A DNA stretch of 64,000 nt from JADHUC01 sp964623055 (GTDB taxonomy: Bacteria > Planctomycetota > Planctomycetia > Pirellulales > Pirellulaceae), in NCBI GenBank assembly GCA_964623055.1, contig CAZURK010000041.1, positions 1 through 64,000 on the forward strand, in the 5' to 3' direction. A model generated the notes under the pieces. The model was given only the letters and a program-made list of their open reading frames with translations, had not been told where the DNA came from and did no database searches. Each line of letters begins with the position of its first letter. The stretch's first letter is position 1. Made by a program: the position numbers and the translations under genes. This document shows, in pieces, positions 8,938-18,483 of this stretch.

Positions 8938-11900
8938 CTACTTCATCTCGGGATCAATGGTCGAGTAGTGGCTGTCGGGAAGTTGCGGCATATGATCCGC
9001 AAATCTCTGTTCCAGACTCGTCACGGCTTTGTCGAGGTCGGCAAGGTCGATTCGCGCGTCCATTAAGCGAACACGATGTTCGTCTAGCGTTTGTTTGACA
9101 AAGTCGAGATTACGCTCTGCCTGGGAAGCACCCGCACTTCCCCAATCAAACTGGCTCAACATCTCCTTGTCGATGAGTGTCTGTCTCATCAGAACGATTC
9201 CGACACCGGCCAGCCGATCATTCTCTTGCTCCAGCATGTTACGAAGCGACAGTTGAACGAATTCCGAGAACGCAGGTTGTCGAGCTTTCTCGATGATTTC
9301 GGAAAGGATGCCCAGCACGCTCAAAGGATCACCGTCAAACGGTCCGTAATACTCCGCTTGCTCGTCAGGCTCACCGTAATGAGGTGGCTTGACATTCGTG
9401 TAGTCACGGACGTGAAACCGACCAGTCTTCGTGGAGAAGACGGCAAAACAACGAGTCTGTTTAGGGGTTCCGTGAGTTCGCAAAATGACCGTGTATGATT
9501 CAGCATCACCATGCACCTGCACTGGCCAGTCCATCGGACCCATTTCCTGCAGCAATTGCTCTAGATCGCGCACGGAGATCTTCTTCATGCCGGAAATTGA
9601 TTCTCCTTCGCCATGGTGTATTCGCTTGAAGACCCCTGTGATCAAGTTGTCTGAGTTCTTGCCCTTCCTGAATCTCGCCGGAATCATTCCACGAGCGTTC
9701 TCGTTCACGTACGAGAGTTCCAGGTGTTCGCCCCTGAAACGGTATAGCATGTGGGAAATCTCAAGCGTACCGTCACCGGCGTCCGCGGTCAGGTGCAGTT
9801 GTTTTGGCGACTTGTTGGCATCCAGCTCAAGTCTTGATTCGCGCGGTGGGCCGATGTGTGGAAAGTAGGGGCCGGTAAACTTCGTTCCTTCAATAACGAT
9901 GCAATATGGGACTTCATGTTGCTCGTGATTGACGGTGACCGGGTGGCGGCCATCGGCGTCTTCGTAAGCAATCAGTTCCCATCCGCCCTGGAGACGCTTT
10001 AGATCGGCTTGCGTCTGATCGCCGGAATACGTTGGTTTGGTCTCTGGACGTGGCCCCATTCCGGTATCCGGGCCGTCGTCTCCACCTTGCTCCGAGTTTA
10101 CCGCAGCCGTGGGAGCGGGCCGGAAGTACTGATCAGTCACGTAGAACTCATATCCGCCGCGTGCCGGGCGCACGCCAAAGATAGTTTTCAGGAATTCCCT
10201 CGGATCGGTATGGCCGGCCGTTTGCGCCGCTTGCGTCTCCAAGCGAGAAAGCAGTTCTTCGATTTTCTTGGGATAGAACTGAAGGATTAGTCGACGCTGC
10301 TTTGTGATCCCCGCTTGCGCAATCAGTCGGCGGTCGAATTCCGCCGTTGGGCTGTCGCGCTGCGAAGTCATGTATAGCCGCTTTTCGTCTTCCGGTTTGC
10401 CCAAACGCCGGTCCGGCTTCGACTTTGTAAGATTACGGGCGTAGTCGACGTTTGGAGACCCGCCGCCAACGGCCCCAAGTTCGATCTTGAAGAAGTCGAG
10501 CTGCTGCGCGTAGATCGGAACTCCCGTTGTCGAAAACCGAATCTCCCAACGTTCCCAGGCCGGACGTACACCTGGGATTCCATCTTTGCGCGAATCCGGC
10601 TGTCGCTCATCGCCGGGTGAGCTACCGCCAGCCGATTCCGCAGCCGCATCGCGCGCCTGTTGAACGATCGTGACGACATGCTCATCGCCTCGCTTCATCG
10701 CGATCTGTCCATCGCGAACTATTATTCCGCCTATGTCGCCTTCGATTTCAACGACGTACTCACCCGCCGCAACACGCACCCGAGCGCCGTTCTTTGACAC
10801 AGTCAGCGATTCAACAACACGGTCTCCCTTCTTGACCTCAATGGGAACACCATCGAGTTCGCTTTCGATTCGAATTGTCCCCTTGCTGGTTTCAAGAATC
10901 AGGATGACTCCCGCCATGATCGCAAGAAGGCCTCCGGCAACAGCAACGAGTCGGCGTCGCCAGCGAGCTGGTGGCGGTGGCGAATCGAGGGAAGAAGCCG
11001 GTTGAATTCTCTTTGGTTCCGGCACGACTTCCGGCTGCTGCAGATGTGCCAGCCAAGAGCTGAGCAACTCAGCTACCTCGCTTGCAGTTTGCGGCCGGTC
11101 ATCCGGCGATTTTTCCTGCAGCCAATTGATGATCTCCGATAGCCACGAAGGTATCGAAGGCTCGATCTCTCGCACGGGCCGAGCGGGCGAGTCGGCGATT
11201 TTCTTCAATATCTCTGTGTGATTGTCAGAACGAAACGGAGGCCGGCCCGTTGCCATCGCATAGATCAAGCTGCCCAAACTGAACAAGTCGCTCCGATGAT
11301 CCAGCGGTTTGGCTTGTGCCTGTTCTGGCGACATGAACTGCGGAGTTCCCGCAATGGTGCCAGTCCGTGTGATCGTGGCATCGTCAATCGCACGCGCTAA
11401 TCCGAAATCCGTGATCGTGACGCGTTCGACACCACTGTCCAACAGGATGTTCGCGGGTTTGATGTCGCGATGGACGAGTCCCTGAGCATGTGCCGCAGCC
11501 AATCCGGAAGCAACCTGAGACGCGATTCGCAGGGTCGCTTCAACGCCGAGCGGTCCTTCGGCGTCGATTCGCTTCTGCAACGAGATACCCGCCACATACG
11601 GCATCACAAGAAAAGGCAAACCATGCCACTCATCAACACGATGGACCGCGATCACGTTATCGTGTCGTACCGCTGCTGCTGCCTGAGCCTCTCGCGAGAA
11701 TCTCTTGCGGGCAGCACCGTTGGTGGCCAAACGCGGCGCCAGGATTTTGATTGCCACGTAGCGGTTGAGTGATGACTCGAACCCTTTGAGTACAATTCCC
11801 ATCCCTCCGTGCCCAATGATCCCCACGATCTCATAACCCGCAAACCGCCCCAGCATGTCCGGATCATCTGTGGGATCAAGCCATCCGGAGATTTCCCGAG

Positions 11901-12183
11901 AAAGCAAAGCCTGATTGTCAGCTTCACCGGCATTCGAGCTTGTGATTCCGACGATTGACAGAGAGTCCGATTCGCTGCGCGAGTCGAACTCATCACTCGG
12001 CAGACAATCGGTTACTTCGCGCCACGTCCACCGCTCTGCTGCGATGCCCTCTAACCGTCTTGCGCACGTATCGCAGCTATCAAGATGACGCTCCAAGTCG
12101 TTTTTTTGCTCTGCGTCAAGCTCGTTATGAAGAAAGCGATCAAGTAATGCCTCGTCGCACTCGAATTGATTTACCTGATTCAT
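8938..12183 (-). CDS. membrane Ser/Thr protein kinase with anti-sigma-like zinc finger and TIGR03067-like domain
   Basis: A 1081-residue protein from the ATG at 12183, which follows the sigma-factor stop by one base. Residues 5-45 resemble an anti-sigma zinc finger (HLDSCDTC). Residues 115-380 are a complete Hanks-type kinase: GHGGMG loop at 124-129, Lys146 in VAIK, HRDIKPAN at 238-245, DFG at 259-261 and GTPQFMSPEQ. A transmembrane helix lies at about 411-430, so the kinase is cytoplasmic and the rest is outside. Residues 726-856 match the planctomycete TIGR03067 pattern (LKRLQGGWELIAYEDADGR, FRGEHLELSY). The last 220 residues are unassigned. Kinases of this kind phosphorylate Ser/Thr on partner proteins. 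The tight linkage to the sigma factor suggests that the pair forms a signalling unit. Confidence 0.85.
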   Translation of the reverse strand: MNQVNQFECDEALLDRFLHNELDAEQKNDLERHLDSCDTCARRLEGIAAERWTWREVTDCLPSDEFDSRSESDSLSIVGITSSNAGEADNQALLSREISGWLDPTDDPDMLGRFAGYEIVGIIGHGGMGIVLKGFESSLNRYVAIKILAPRLATNGAARKRFSREAQAAAAVRHDNVIAVHRVDEWHGLPFLVMPYVAGISLQKRIDAEGPLGVEATLRIASQVASGLAAAHAQGLVHRDIKPANILLDSGVERVTITDFGLARAIDDATITRTGTIAGTPQFMSPEQAQAKPLDHRSDLFSLGSLIYAMATGRPPFRSDNHTEILKKIADSPARPVREIEPSIPSWLSEIINWLQEKSPDDRPQTASEVAELLSSWLAHLQQPEVVPEPKRIQPASSLDSPPPPARWRRRLVAVAGGLLAIMAGVILILETSKGTIRIESELDGVPIEVKKGDRVVESLTVSKNGARVRVAAGEYVVEIEGDIGGIIVRDGQIAMKRGDEHVVTIVQQARDAAAESAGGSSPGDERQPDSRKDGIPGVRPAWERWEIRFSTTGVPIYAQQLDFFKIELGAVGGGSPNVDYARNLTKSKPDRRLGKPEDEKRLYMTSQRDSPTAEFDRRLIAQAGITKQRRLILQFYPKKIEELLSRLETQAAQTAGHTDPREFLKTIFGVRPARGGYEFYVTDQYFRPAPTAAVNSEQGGDDGPDTGMGPRPETKPTYSGDQTQADLKRLQGGWELIAYEDADGRHPVTVNHEQHEVPYCIVIEGTKFTGPYFPHIGPPRESRLELDANKSPKQLHLTADAGDGTLEISHMLYRFRGEHLELSYVNENARGMIPARFRKGKNSDNLITGVFKRIHHGEGESISGMKKISVRDLEQLLQEMGPMDWPVQVHGDAESYTVILRTHGTPKQTRCFAVFSTKTGRFHVRDYTNVKPPHYGEPDEQAEYYGPFDGDPLSVLGILSEIIEKARQPAFSEFVQLSLRNMLEQENDRLAGVGIVLMRQTLIDKEMLSQFDWGSAGASQAERNLDFVKQTLDEHRVRLMDARIDLADLDKAVTSLEQRFADHMPQLPDSHYSTIDPEMK

Positions 12184-12184
12184 T

Positions 12185-12781
12185 CTATTCTTCCTCAGAA
12201 AGTCCCATTGCGACAACTTGCAGACGCCGCATGATCCGGCTGCGAGCTGCATAAATGGCGCCGCTGGTCATCTTCAGCCGCCTGCCGGTTTCTGATACAG
12301 AAAGCCCATCCACACTCGTCATCCAAAACGCCATCCACGTGGAATCCTCGAATTCCATCCGCACGCGCCGAGCGGCTTCGCGAAATACGCTTCGGATGTA
12401 CTCCGCTTCGATCAACTCATCCAATTCAGAAGTTGAATCGCTCGCCTGCTCAATCAGCCTTCTCAGCTCACTGTTGCCCGTGGCCTGGTCACGCGGCGCA
12501 CGCGAAATGGCATTACGAATGGCGTTTTTCGTGATTGCCGTCAGCCAGCCTCGGAACTTCCCTTTCGCGGGGTCCTTCTGCCAATTGCCGATTGCCTCCA
12601 TCACCGAGACGAGGACTCGCTGTGAAACATCTTCTGCATCCTCGTGTTGCAACCCGCTACGCCGAGCAAGCCGAAAGATCATCGGCCTGTAAATGACTGA
12701 AAACTCTTTCCATGCCTCATCGCAAGACGGATCCCCCAGCCGGACAAGCAAACTTTCGCGTGTATCGGCGGGATCAGACAT
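12185..12781 (-). CDS. ECF-type RNA polymerase sigma factor (planctomycete-specific type)
   Basis: A 198-residue sigma-70 family protein. Region 2 lies at about residues 25-95 (EDAEDVSQRVLVSVM, then GKFRGWLTAITKNAIRN, the promoter-melting helix). Region 4 lies at about 140-195 (MTSVDGLSVSETGRRL followed by the helix-turn-helix GAIYAARSRIMRRL). The length and layout match small extracytoplasmic-function sigma factors. The gene ends one base before the kinase ATG, so the two are almost certainly translationally coupled. The kinase N-terminus carries the zinc-finger-like anti-sigma module, which suggests direct control of this factor. Its target promoters are unknown. Confidence 0.88.
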   Translation of the reverse strand: MSDPADTRESLLVRLGDPSCDEAWKEFSVIYRPMIFRLARRSGLQHEDAEDVSQRVLVSVMEAIGNWQKDPAKGKFRGWLTAITKNAIRNAISRAPRDQATGNSELRRLIEQASDSTSELDELIEAEYIRSVFREAARRVRMEFEDSTWMAFWMTSVDGLSVSETGRRLKMTSGAIYAARSRIMRRLQVVAMGLSEEE

Positions 12782-12980
12782 ACGTGAAACACCAGTTGTT
12801 CAGTCGGCTTAGGCAGCATCCGGCCGTGGCATGTCCAGAGATCGGTTCATGCCAAAATGATGCCTCCTATAATTCTACACATCTCAGACGTAGGATCTGA
12901 CACGATTTGGCAAATCCATCGCGGCTGGATGCCCACTTGTTTCACCGCGCATTTCGGGGCGCCCACACTTGTTCGTATGC

Positions 12981-13010
12981 TTGCAGCGACGCCGTGTGGC
13001 GGTGTAGCAT
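12981..13010 (+). promoter_or_regulatory. possible sigma-70-like promoter
   Basis: TTGCAG (12981-12986) and TAGCAT (13005-13010) are separated by 18 bases, about 40 bases upstream of the ATG at 13051. It sits in the 269-base divergent gap between the sigma factor and the isomerase-like gene. The match is only moderate and rests on consensus alone. Confidence 0.25.
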
Positions 13011-13050
13011 GACACAACGACTGACAATTGATTCTTGGGGAGCTGACACA

Positions 13051-13893
13051 ATGATCGAACTTGGTCTACACACGGACAATTGGCGAACGCTGAGCGGCAG
13101 TTTTGAAACGGCCTGCGAGTCGGCGGTCAAATATGGGCTGGAACACATCGAATTCGCTGTGATCCATGGCCAGTACTTTCTCACAGCGATGGGGTACGAT
13201 CCGTCGGTTTCGCTGCAATCGAACCCGCGAGCGCTCCGGCGCTACCTGGAATCGAAAGGCCTGAAGGTTTCGCAAATGGATGGTTCCTTCCCCATGATGG
13301 GTCCCGAGGGTTCCACGTTTGGTGTCCAGTACGCGCAACAGACGATTCGTTATGCGGCCGAGTTGGACTGTCCCATGGTCGACACGGTGGACGGAGCGCT
13401 GGAAATCCCCGGCATGACGAAAGACGAAGTGTTTCGCATCACCTGCGACAACTATCGCCAGATTCTTCCGTGGGCCGAAGATTACAGCGTGATCGTCAAC
13501 ATCGAACCGCACGGCCCGTACACATCGGACGGCGATTTCATGGAACGGCTGTTCGAATACTTCGAATCAGAATACCTGCGGTTCAACATGGACACGGGCA
13601 ACTCGTTCATAGCGGGGCTGGACCCTGTCGAGTACATCAAACGCTTCCGCAAGTACTTGACTCACGCCCACATCAAAGACGTGAGCGAGAGTCTCGCGGC
13701 CGCCCTTCGCGGAGAGGAGACGGGAATCGCCGTCAGCGAAGTGCCGGTGGGCGGAGGTGTGAACGCCGACAACATCAAAAAGTCCATCGAATTCCTGAAG
13801 GAAACGGAGTGGGACGGCGGCGTGTCGATCGAATGCTACGGCAGCGACGAGAACACGCGAGCCAGCGTCGAGTTCATGCGTTCGATCATCTGA
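13051..13893 (+). CDS. sugar phosphate isomerase/epimerase-like TIM barrel
   Basis: A 280-residue member of the xylose-isomerase-like / AP endonuclease 2 TIM-barrel superfamily. Likely metal-binding positions are visible in strand-end motifs: MVDTVDG, VNIEPHG, FNMDTGN, HAHIKDV and SIECYG. Relatives isomerise or epimerise sugars or inositol derivatives; the substrate here cannot be read from the sequence. I chose the ATG at 13051 because it has a GGGGAG ribosome-binding site and begins directly with the first beta strand (MIELGLHTDN). A longer frame from 12907 adds 48 unlike residues. The next gene starts 12 bases after its stop, so the two form an operon. Confidence 0.8.
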   Translation: MIELGLHTDNWRTLSGSFETACESAVKYGLEHIEFAVIHGQYFLTAMGYDPSVSLQSNPRALRRYLESKGLKVSQMDGSFPMMGPEGSTFGVQYAQQTIRYAAELDCPMVDTVDGALEIPGMTKDEVFRITCDNYRQILPWAEDYSVIVNIEPHGPYTSDGDFMERLFEYFESEYLRFNMDTGNSFIAGLDPVEYIKRFRKYLTHAHIKDVSESLAAALRGEETGIAVSEVPVGGGVNADNIKKSIEFLKETEWDGGVSIECYGSDENTRASVEFMRSII

Positions 13894-13905
13894 GAGCGTA
13901 TCGAC

Positions 13906-14979
13906 ATGGCCGATTCGCCTCGATGGATGCTCTACGGCGCCAACGGCTTCACCGGACGGTTGATCGCGACCGAATCGGTGGCCCGTGGAATGAAGCCCAT
14001 TCTGGCCGGTCGCAACGCCGAGCGGATCGAGCGACTCGGCCAGGATACCGGCTGTCCATGCCGAGCCTTTTCTCTGGACTCGGCAGACGAAGTGGCTAAG
14101 CATCTGGACGGGATCTCAGGGGTATTGCACTGCGCCGGGCCTTTTTCGCAGACTGCACAGCCCATGATCGAAGCGTGCATCGCCCGCGGAGTTCACTATC
14201 TGGACATCACGGGCGAAATCGATGTGATCGAATGGGCCAGCCAACAAGATGACCGAGCACGCGCGGCAGGCGTAACGTTGCTGCCGGCCGTCGGGATGGA
14301 CGTCGTGCCGAGCGACTGCCTGGCTGCGATGCTCAGCGAATCGCTGCCGAACGCCGCACGATTGGAACTAGCTTTCAGCGGCCAGTTTTCGCTGAGCCCC
14401 GGCACGGCGAAGACCATCTGGCAGCACATCCACAGCGGAGGGCGCGTGCGCCAAGATGGCCAGATCGTGCGTGTGCCCACGGCCTGGAAGACCATGGAAA
14501 TCCCTTTCGCTCGCAAATCTCGCTGGGCGATGACAATTCCCTGGGGAGATGTCGCGTCCGCGTACCACACGACGGGTATCCCGAATATCGAGGTCTACAC
14601 AGCCCTGCCTCGCAAACAGATAACGCGGGCACGTCGGTTCCGCTGGCTGGTCGCATTCGCCGGCTTTAGTCTCGTGCAGTCGATAGGTCGGCGATGGATC
14701 GAACGGCGAATCAGCGGGCCGGACGAGAAGGAATTGCGTCATGGACGCACAGAGTTCTGGGGCCGAGTGACCGATGGCGACGGCAATACGGCCGAAGCGG
14801 TCATGGAGACACCAAACGGCTATACCCTCACGGTGCAAAGCTCGCTGGCTGTTCTCGAACGGGTATTGGCTGGCCGTGTCGCTCCCGGTTTCTTCACACC
14901 CGCAAAAGCACTGGGAAGTGATTTCGCGTGCCACTTGAACGATGTGACCTTCCAGTGGGTCAACCGTCCCGTTGGTTAG
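13906..14979 (+). CDS. saccharopine dehydrogenase-like NAD(P)-binding enzyme
   Basis: A 357-residue protein whose N-terminus is a dinucleotide-binding fold (LYGANGFTGRLIA). It continues with the saccharopine-dehydrogenase/trans-acting enoyl-reductase pattern (HCAGPFSQTAQPMIEACI, HYLDITGE, PAVGMDVVPSDCLA). Enzymes of this group reduce or oxidise a range of substrates, and many bacterial members are uncharacterised. The C-terminal 150 residues include a hydrophobic stretch (FRWLVAFAGFSLVQSIG) seen in membrane-associated enoyl-reductase-like members. It is co-transcribed with the upstream TIM-barrel gene (12-base gap). True lysine-pathway activity is unlikely. Confidence 0.75.
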   Translation: MADSPRWMLYGANGFTGRLIATESVARGMKPILAGRNAERIERLGQDTGCPCRAFSLDSADEVAKHLDGISGVLHCAGPFSQTAQPMIEACIARGVHYLDITGEIDVIEWASQQDDRARAAGVTLLPAVGMDVVPSDCLAAMLSESLPNAARLELAFSGQFSLSPGTAKTIWQHIHSGGRVRQDGQIVRVPTAWKTMEIPFARKSRWAMTIPWGDVASAYHTTGIPNIEVYTALPRKQITRARRFRWLVAFAGFSLVQSIGRRWIERRISGPDEKELRHGRTEFWGRVTDGDGNTAEAVMETPNGYTLTVQSSLAVLERVLAGRVAPGFFTPAKALGSDFACHLNDVTFQWVNRPVG

Positions 14980-15008
14980 GCTACCTTCACGACTCTGGGT
15001 CAGTCCGC

Positions 15009-15077
15009 GTGGCACTGCTTGCTCGCAAGCAGTGTTGGAGCGTCCCAAGAACACTGCTTGCGAGCAAGCAGTGCCAC
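15009..15077. repeat. REPIN-like inverted repeat, family A
   Basis: Two perfect 28-base arms (15009-15036 and 15050-15077) flank a 13-base spacer. Each arm is itself nearly palindromic around CTGCTTGCTCGCAAGCAG. It lies in the 141-base gap between two convergent genes and could also terminate transcription in both directions, although no T-run is present. Confidence 0.75.
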
Positions 15078-15120
15078 CCTGGCTTCAGCGTTGACATGTC
15101 TCCGAATCACGCAACACCGT

Positions 15121-16032
15121 TTAGCCCCGCCTTTCGATGATCCATGCTACCAGAGACGGGAACAGCCGGTTACCCCGCTGTGCGATTCGGGCAAACGGAC
15201 CAGGAAATACTTCACGACGGCCGCGTCGCATGGCTCGCAGCGTCTTCTTTGCGACAAATTCGGGCGTAGCGCCTCGACGCGCCCGCCACGATGTCTTGCC
15301 GGTCTCTTCGATCATCCGATCCCAGATCTCCGTCTCGACCGTTGCCGGACTGACGACCAGCACGTCGATGCCGGTCGAACGCAGTTCCGCTCGTAGAGCG
15401 TTCGAGAATCCTCGTACCGCAAACTTAGTCGCACTGTACTCACTCAGGTTCGGCAGCGCAATGTGGCCGAGAATCGAACTCACGTTGACGATGATCGGGT
15501 TGTTGCCCTGTTTCAATAGCGGGATGGCGACGCGAGTCAGTTCGATCAACGCGAAGAGATTCACCTCGAAAACGCGGCGCAAACGATCCTGACTTGCATC
15601 CTCGAAACGTCCAATGCCGGAGATGCCGGCGTTGTTCACCAAGATGTCCAGCCCGCCGAACCTGTCATTCGCGCAGTCGATCGCCGATTGGCGAGTCTTC
15701 GGGTCGGTGATGTCGCCAACGATGGCCTCGCCGCGGGCGCCCATTGCCTCGATATCTTTGGCGACTTCTTCCAGCCTGTCCGCTCGCCGGGCCACCGCAA
15801 CAACGTCGGCTCCTGCCTTTCCCAACTCCAAGGCGATCGCTCGCCCGATGCCACTGGACGCGCCTGTGACGATTGCCCGACTGCCTTTGATCGCTCGCTT
15901 AGCCAACTGACCTGATCCCCTTTCCGTGCTTTCGGACTGCCGTGCAGCCCGTATTGGTGAGAGCCCATGGCGCTCTTCAATTCTCTGAAGAGCAACTCTG
16001 TGTGCCAACCGTAGTACCCTCCAAGATAACAT
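15121..16032 (-). CDS. short-chain dehydrogenase/reductase (SDR)
   Basis: A 303-residue classical SDR. It shows the cofactor loop TGASSGIG, the structural NNAG, the catalytic Ser in VNVSSILG and the YSATK tyrosine/lysine pair. The ending FPGPFARIAQRGNRLFPSL is typical of membrane-associated SDRs. The enzyme should oxidise or reduce an alcohol/ketone with NAD(P)H; the substrate is unknown. Starts at 16065 and 16179 are also possible. I prefer 16032 because sequence upstream of it looks non-coding. An unusual basic helix of about 50 residues precedes the Rossmann fold. The gene is divergent from the MFS transporter at 16232. Confidence 0.8.
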   Translation of the reverse strand: MLSWRVLRLAHRVALQRIEERHGLSPIRAARQSESTERGSGQLAKRAIKGSRAIVTGASSGIGRAIALELGKAGADVVAVARRADRLEEVAKDIEAMGARGEAIVGDITDPKTRQSAIDCANDRFGGLDILVNNAGISGIGRFEDASQDRLRRVFEVNLFALIELTRVAIPLLKQGNNPIIVNVSSILGHIALPNLSEYSATKFAVRGFSNALRAELRSTGIDVLVVSPATVETEIWDRMIEETGKTSWRARRGATPEFVAKKTLRAMRRGRREVFPGPFARIAQRGNRLFPSLVAWIIERRG

Positions 16033-16231
16033 CTTCGTCGAGTTGGCTGTTAGCCGAGGTGTCATTGAAACTTGCTCCGCCGTAATCGGCGCTAAACCTA
16101 GTCCTGTCCCACGGCGACAGGTTGGCCGCCGAGCGGTATAGTGGTGCTTCTCTATCATAGTGACGACACCAGGCCGCACACGCAGATCGACGTTGATTTG
16201 ACGCTCTTCTCATCCAAACACTGACGACACA

Positions 16232-17413
16232 ATGAATCGCGCGACTTTTCGACTAGTCATGTTGGTTTCCTGCGCTCATGCGTTGGTGCATGTGTTCGAA
16301 TTGTCGCTGCCGAGCGTGGAGTTGATGATCGGCGACGAGTTCCAGGTCGGTCGGGATCGCACGGGAGTGTTGGGTACGGTGTGGCGGTTGCCGTTCGGCT
16401 TCGGAGCCCTCCTAGCAGGTTGGCTGGCGGACCGGCTTGGCTCGAAACGAATGTTGCTCGTCTATTTGGGCGGATGCGGCGCAATGGCGCTGTTGGCGTT
16501 TTGGGCGCCGTCGCTAGCCATCCTATTCGCCGTGATGTTCGGTATGGGGTGCTTTGCCAGCATCTACCATCCGGCTGGACTGGCGTTGATATCGACGGAA
16601 ACCACTGCAGAAAACCGGCCGGCGGCTCTCGGGTGGCATGGGATCCTGGGTTCACTCGGCATCGCTGCAGCACCGTTTATGGCAGCCGCCGTGTTCCATA
16701 CGGGAGCGGTGACCTGGCGGCAGTATTACGCACTGCTTGTGATTCCGGCTGTCATCATCTTCGGCCTCTTACTGTTCTATCTGAAGCGGCCGAGTAAGCC
16801 CGTTCAGCCCGCGGCAGAATCGGCGCAGAAACCAACCGCGCAGGGCAAAGCTCGATGGGGACTGTTCTTTTTTCTCGTCTTGATCGGCACCATCACGGGT
16901 TTCACGTATGCGGCCTTTACGCACTTCCTGCCGCGGTATTTGCACGAGGCCGACATGACTCCAGCCGGTCTGTCGCCGGAGAGTTTTCGCAACTACTTGG
17001 CGGCGCTCGTCCTGCTGTTCGCCGCGGTCGGCCAAGGTGTGGCAGGCAAGATCGCGCGTCCCGGCCGGCTGGAGTTCCTATTGGCGTTGATTCTGTTCGG
17101 GATCGTCCCGCCGCTTGTTTGGATGTCGCTGGCCGAAGGACAAGCCAGACTGTGGGCAGCATGCGCGATGTCGTTAATCCTGTTCATGAACCAACCAGTG
17201 TATAACAGTCTGATCGCCGAGTACGTACCGCGCGCACGGCGAAGCCTCGCTTACGGCTTCAACAACACACTCTGTTTCGGCATCGGCGGATTCGGCCCCG
17301 CCTACGCCGGCTTCATGAATGACGATCGCTGGACTTACGGCGGCCTGGCTGTGATCGCTGCGATTACGGGAGTACTGGCGCTTGTGCTGGTTCGCTGGCG
17401 AAGGCGCGTGTGA
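16232..17413 (+). CDS. major facilitator superfamily transporter
   Basis: A 393-residue integral membrane protein with about 12 hydrophobic segments in two halves. Segments 2-3 contain the MFS loop motif GWLADRLGSKRM, the diagnostic GxxxDRxGxR/K pattern. A polar linker at about residues 185-205 separates the halves. Such proteins move small solutes by proton coupling; the substrate is not evident. The next plus-strand gene, an Fe-S protein, begins 42 bases after the stop and is probably co-transcribed. The ribosome-binding site before the ATG is weak. Confidence 0.85.
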   Translation: MNRATFRLVMLVSCAHALVHVFELSLPSVELMIGDEFQVGRDRTGVLGTVWRLPFGFGALLAGWLADRLGSKRMLLVYLGGCGAMALLAFWAPSLAILFAVMFGMGCFASIYHPAGLALISTETTAENRPAALGWHGILGSLGIAAAPFMAAAVFHTGAVTWRQYYALLVIPAVIIFGLLLFYLKRPSKPVQPAAESAQKPTAQGKARWGLFFFLVLIGTITGFTYAAFTHFLPRYLHEADMTPAGLSPESFRNYLAALVLLFAAVGQGVAGKIARPGRLEFLLALILFGIVPPLVWMSLAEGQARLWAACAMSLILFMNQPVYNSLIAEYVPRARRSLAYGFNNTLCFGIGGFGPAYAGFMNDDRWTYGGLAVIAAITGVLALVLVRWRRRV

Positions 17414-17455
17414 ACGACTCTTGGTTCATCGACAATCCAGTTCCAATCGGATGGA

Positions 17456-18184
17456 ATGACAAACCGCAGACTATCGCGAGCCCTCTTCTTCTGGCCGGCG
17501 GCGTTCTTGGTTCGCTTTGGGCAGTTCTTTCTGAAATGCGGCCAGACGCGGCTCGGCAAGTACACTGTCCGCCCCGTCTTTCGCCTGTTCTGCCGGTTCG
17601 TGCTCTATGCGCGTCCGTATCTCCTGCGTGGACCTCGGACAAACAATGCGCTGCCAACGCCGCAACTCTGTGATCTGATCGATGGACACAAGCTCATTGC
17701 AGCCGTTCCTTGTGTCTGCCGGGCTGGCAGCACGAACTGCGAGAACACTCACCACGACGAACACGAACGCGACGTCTGCCTGTCTTTCGGACTTGCTGCA
17801 ATCATCCAGATCGGCAGTGGCTTGGGCAAACGACTCTCGTCGCAAGAAGCGAAAGCCCTCTGTGAAAAAGCGGCGGTCTCGGGCCTTGCTCACCACGCCA
17901 TCTACAGTTTCGGCGCACTACTGGAAGTGTGCAACTGTTGTCCGGAGACCTGTTCCGTTGTGAAAGCCTACGAAGCGGGCGTGCCCGAGGCGATAAGGCC
18001 GTCTCCTTTCGTCGCAGTCCGAGGGCCAGACTGCGGCGGATGCAGCGGTCGCGAGTCAAAGGTCTGCGAGGGAATCTGTCCATATGGCAAGCACCCTTCC
18101 TCTGAGGAGTGCTTCGGCTGTGGTCTCTGCGCAGCACACTGCCCGCACAGTGCCGTCGTGATGACCTCAAGAGACAGGGAGTAA
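17456..18184 (+). CDS. 4Fe-4S iron-sulfur protein
   Basis: A 242-residue cysteine-rich protein. The C-terminus carries a full ferredoxin cluster motif (CFGCGLCAAHCP, about residues 219-230). More Cys motifs occur earlier (VPCVCR, CNCCPETC, DCGGC, CEGICP), so one or two further clusters or a metal site are likely. The N-terminal 60 residues are basic and hydrophobic and may attach to the membrane. I infer electron transfer; the partner is unknown. It lies 42 bases after the MFS transporter. Its reliability rests on the well-formed C-terminal cluster. Confidence 0.7.
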   Translation: MTNRRLSRALFFWPAAFLVRFGQFFLKCGQTRLGKYTVRPVFRLFCRFVLYARPYLLRGPRTNNALPTPQLCDLIDGHKLIAAVPCVCRAGSTNCENTHHDEHERDVCLSFGLAAIIQIGSGLGKRLSSQEAKALCEKAAVSGLAHHAIYSFGALLEVCNCCPETCSVVKAYEAGVPEAIRPSPFVAVRGPDCGGCSGRESKVCEGICPYGKHPSSEECFGCGLCAAHCPHSAVVMTSRDRE

Positions 18185-18198
18185 AGGAAGCTGCCAGA

Positions 18199-18483
18199 CT
18201 AAGGTTGTGGCACCAGCAGCAAACCGGCGTTGATGCGAGTGATCACATTGGCCGCATCCGATTCCACACGAACGACCCGAAATCCGGCTTGCTCCACGTC
18301 GCGGATTGCGTCCCGAATCGTGTTTTCCAGCAAGTCGGACTCGCGGTGATTCACATCGACATAGGGCACGCCGTCAACTACGCCAACCAAAGAGTCGTCG
18401 AATCCCGCCTCATGCAACGCATCAGTCACTTCCGGAGTCAACTCGCTGAACCCCGACAAGACGAGTGTGAATTCGTGTTTCAT
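18199..18483 (-). CDS. small conserved protein of unknown function (MKHEFTLVLSG type)
   Basis: A 94-residue protein starting MKHEFTLVLSG at the ATG at 18483; an in-frame start at 18513 would add ten residues. The pattern (LTPEVTDALHEAGFDDSLVG, then a DVEQAGFRVVRVESD helix-strand) is one I have seen in small stand-alone bacterial proteins, sometimes next to toxin-antitoxin genes. No activity is known to me. It is convergent with the Fe-S gene, 14 bases away. Confidence 0.55.
   Translation of the reverse strand: MKHEFTLVLSGFSELTPEVTDALHEAGFDDSLVGVVDGVPYVDVNHRESDLLENTIRDAIRDVEQAGFRVVRVESDAANVITRINAGLLLVPQP

Noticed and set aside
12907..13050. N-terminal extension of the TIM-barrel protein
   Set aside because: The extra 48 residues are unlike the family, and the ATG at 13051 has a better ribosome-binding site and fold start.
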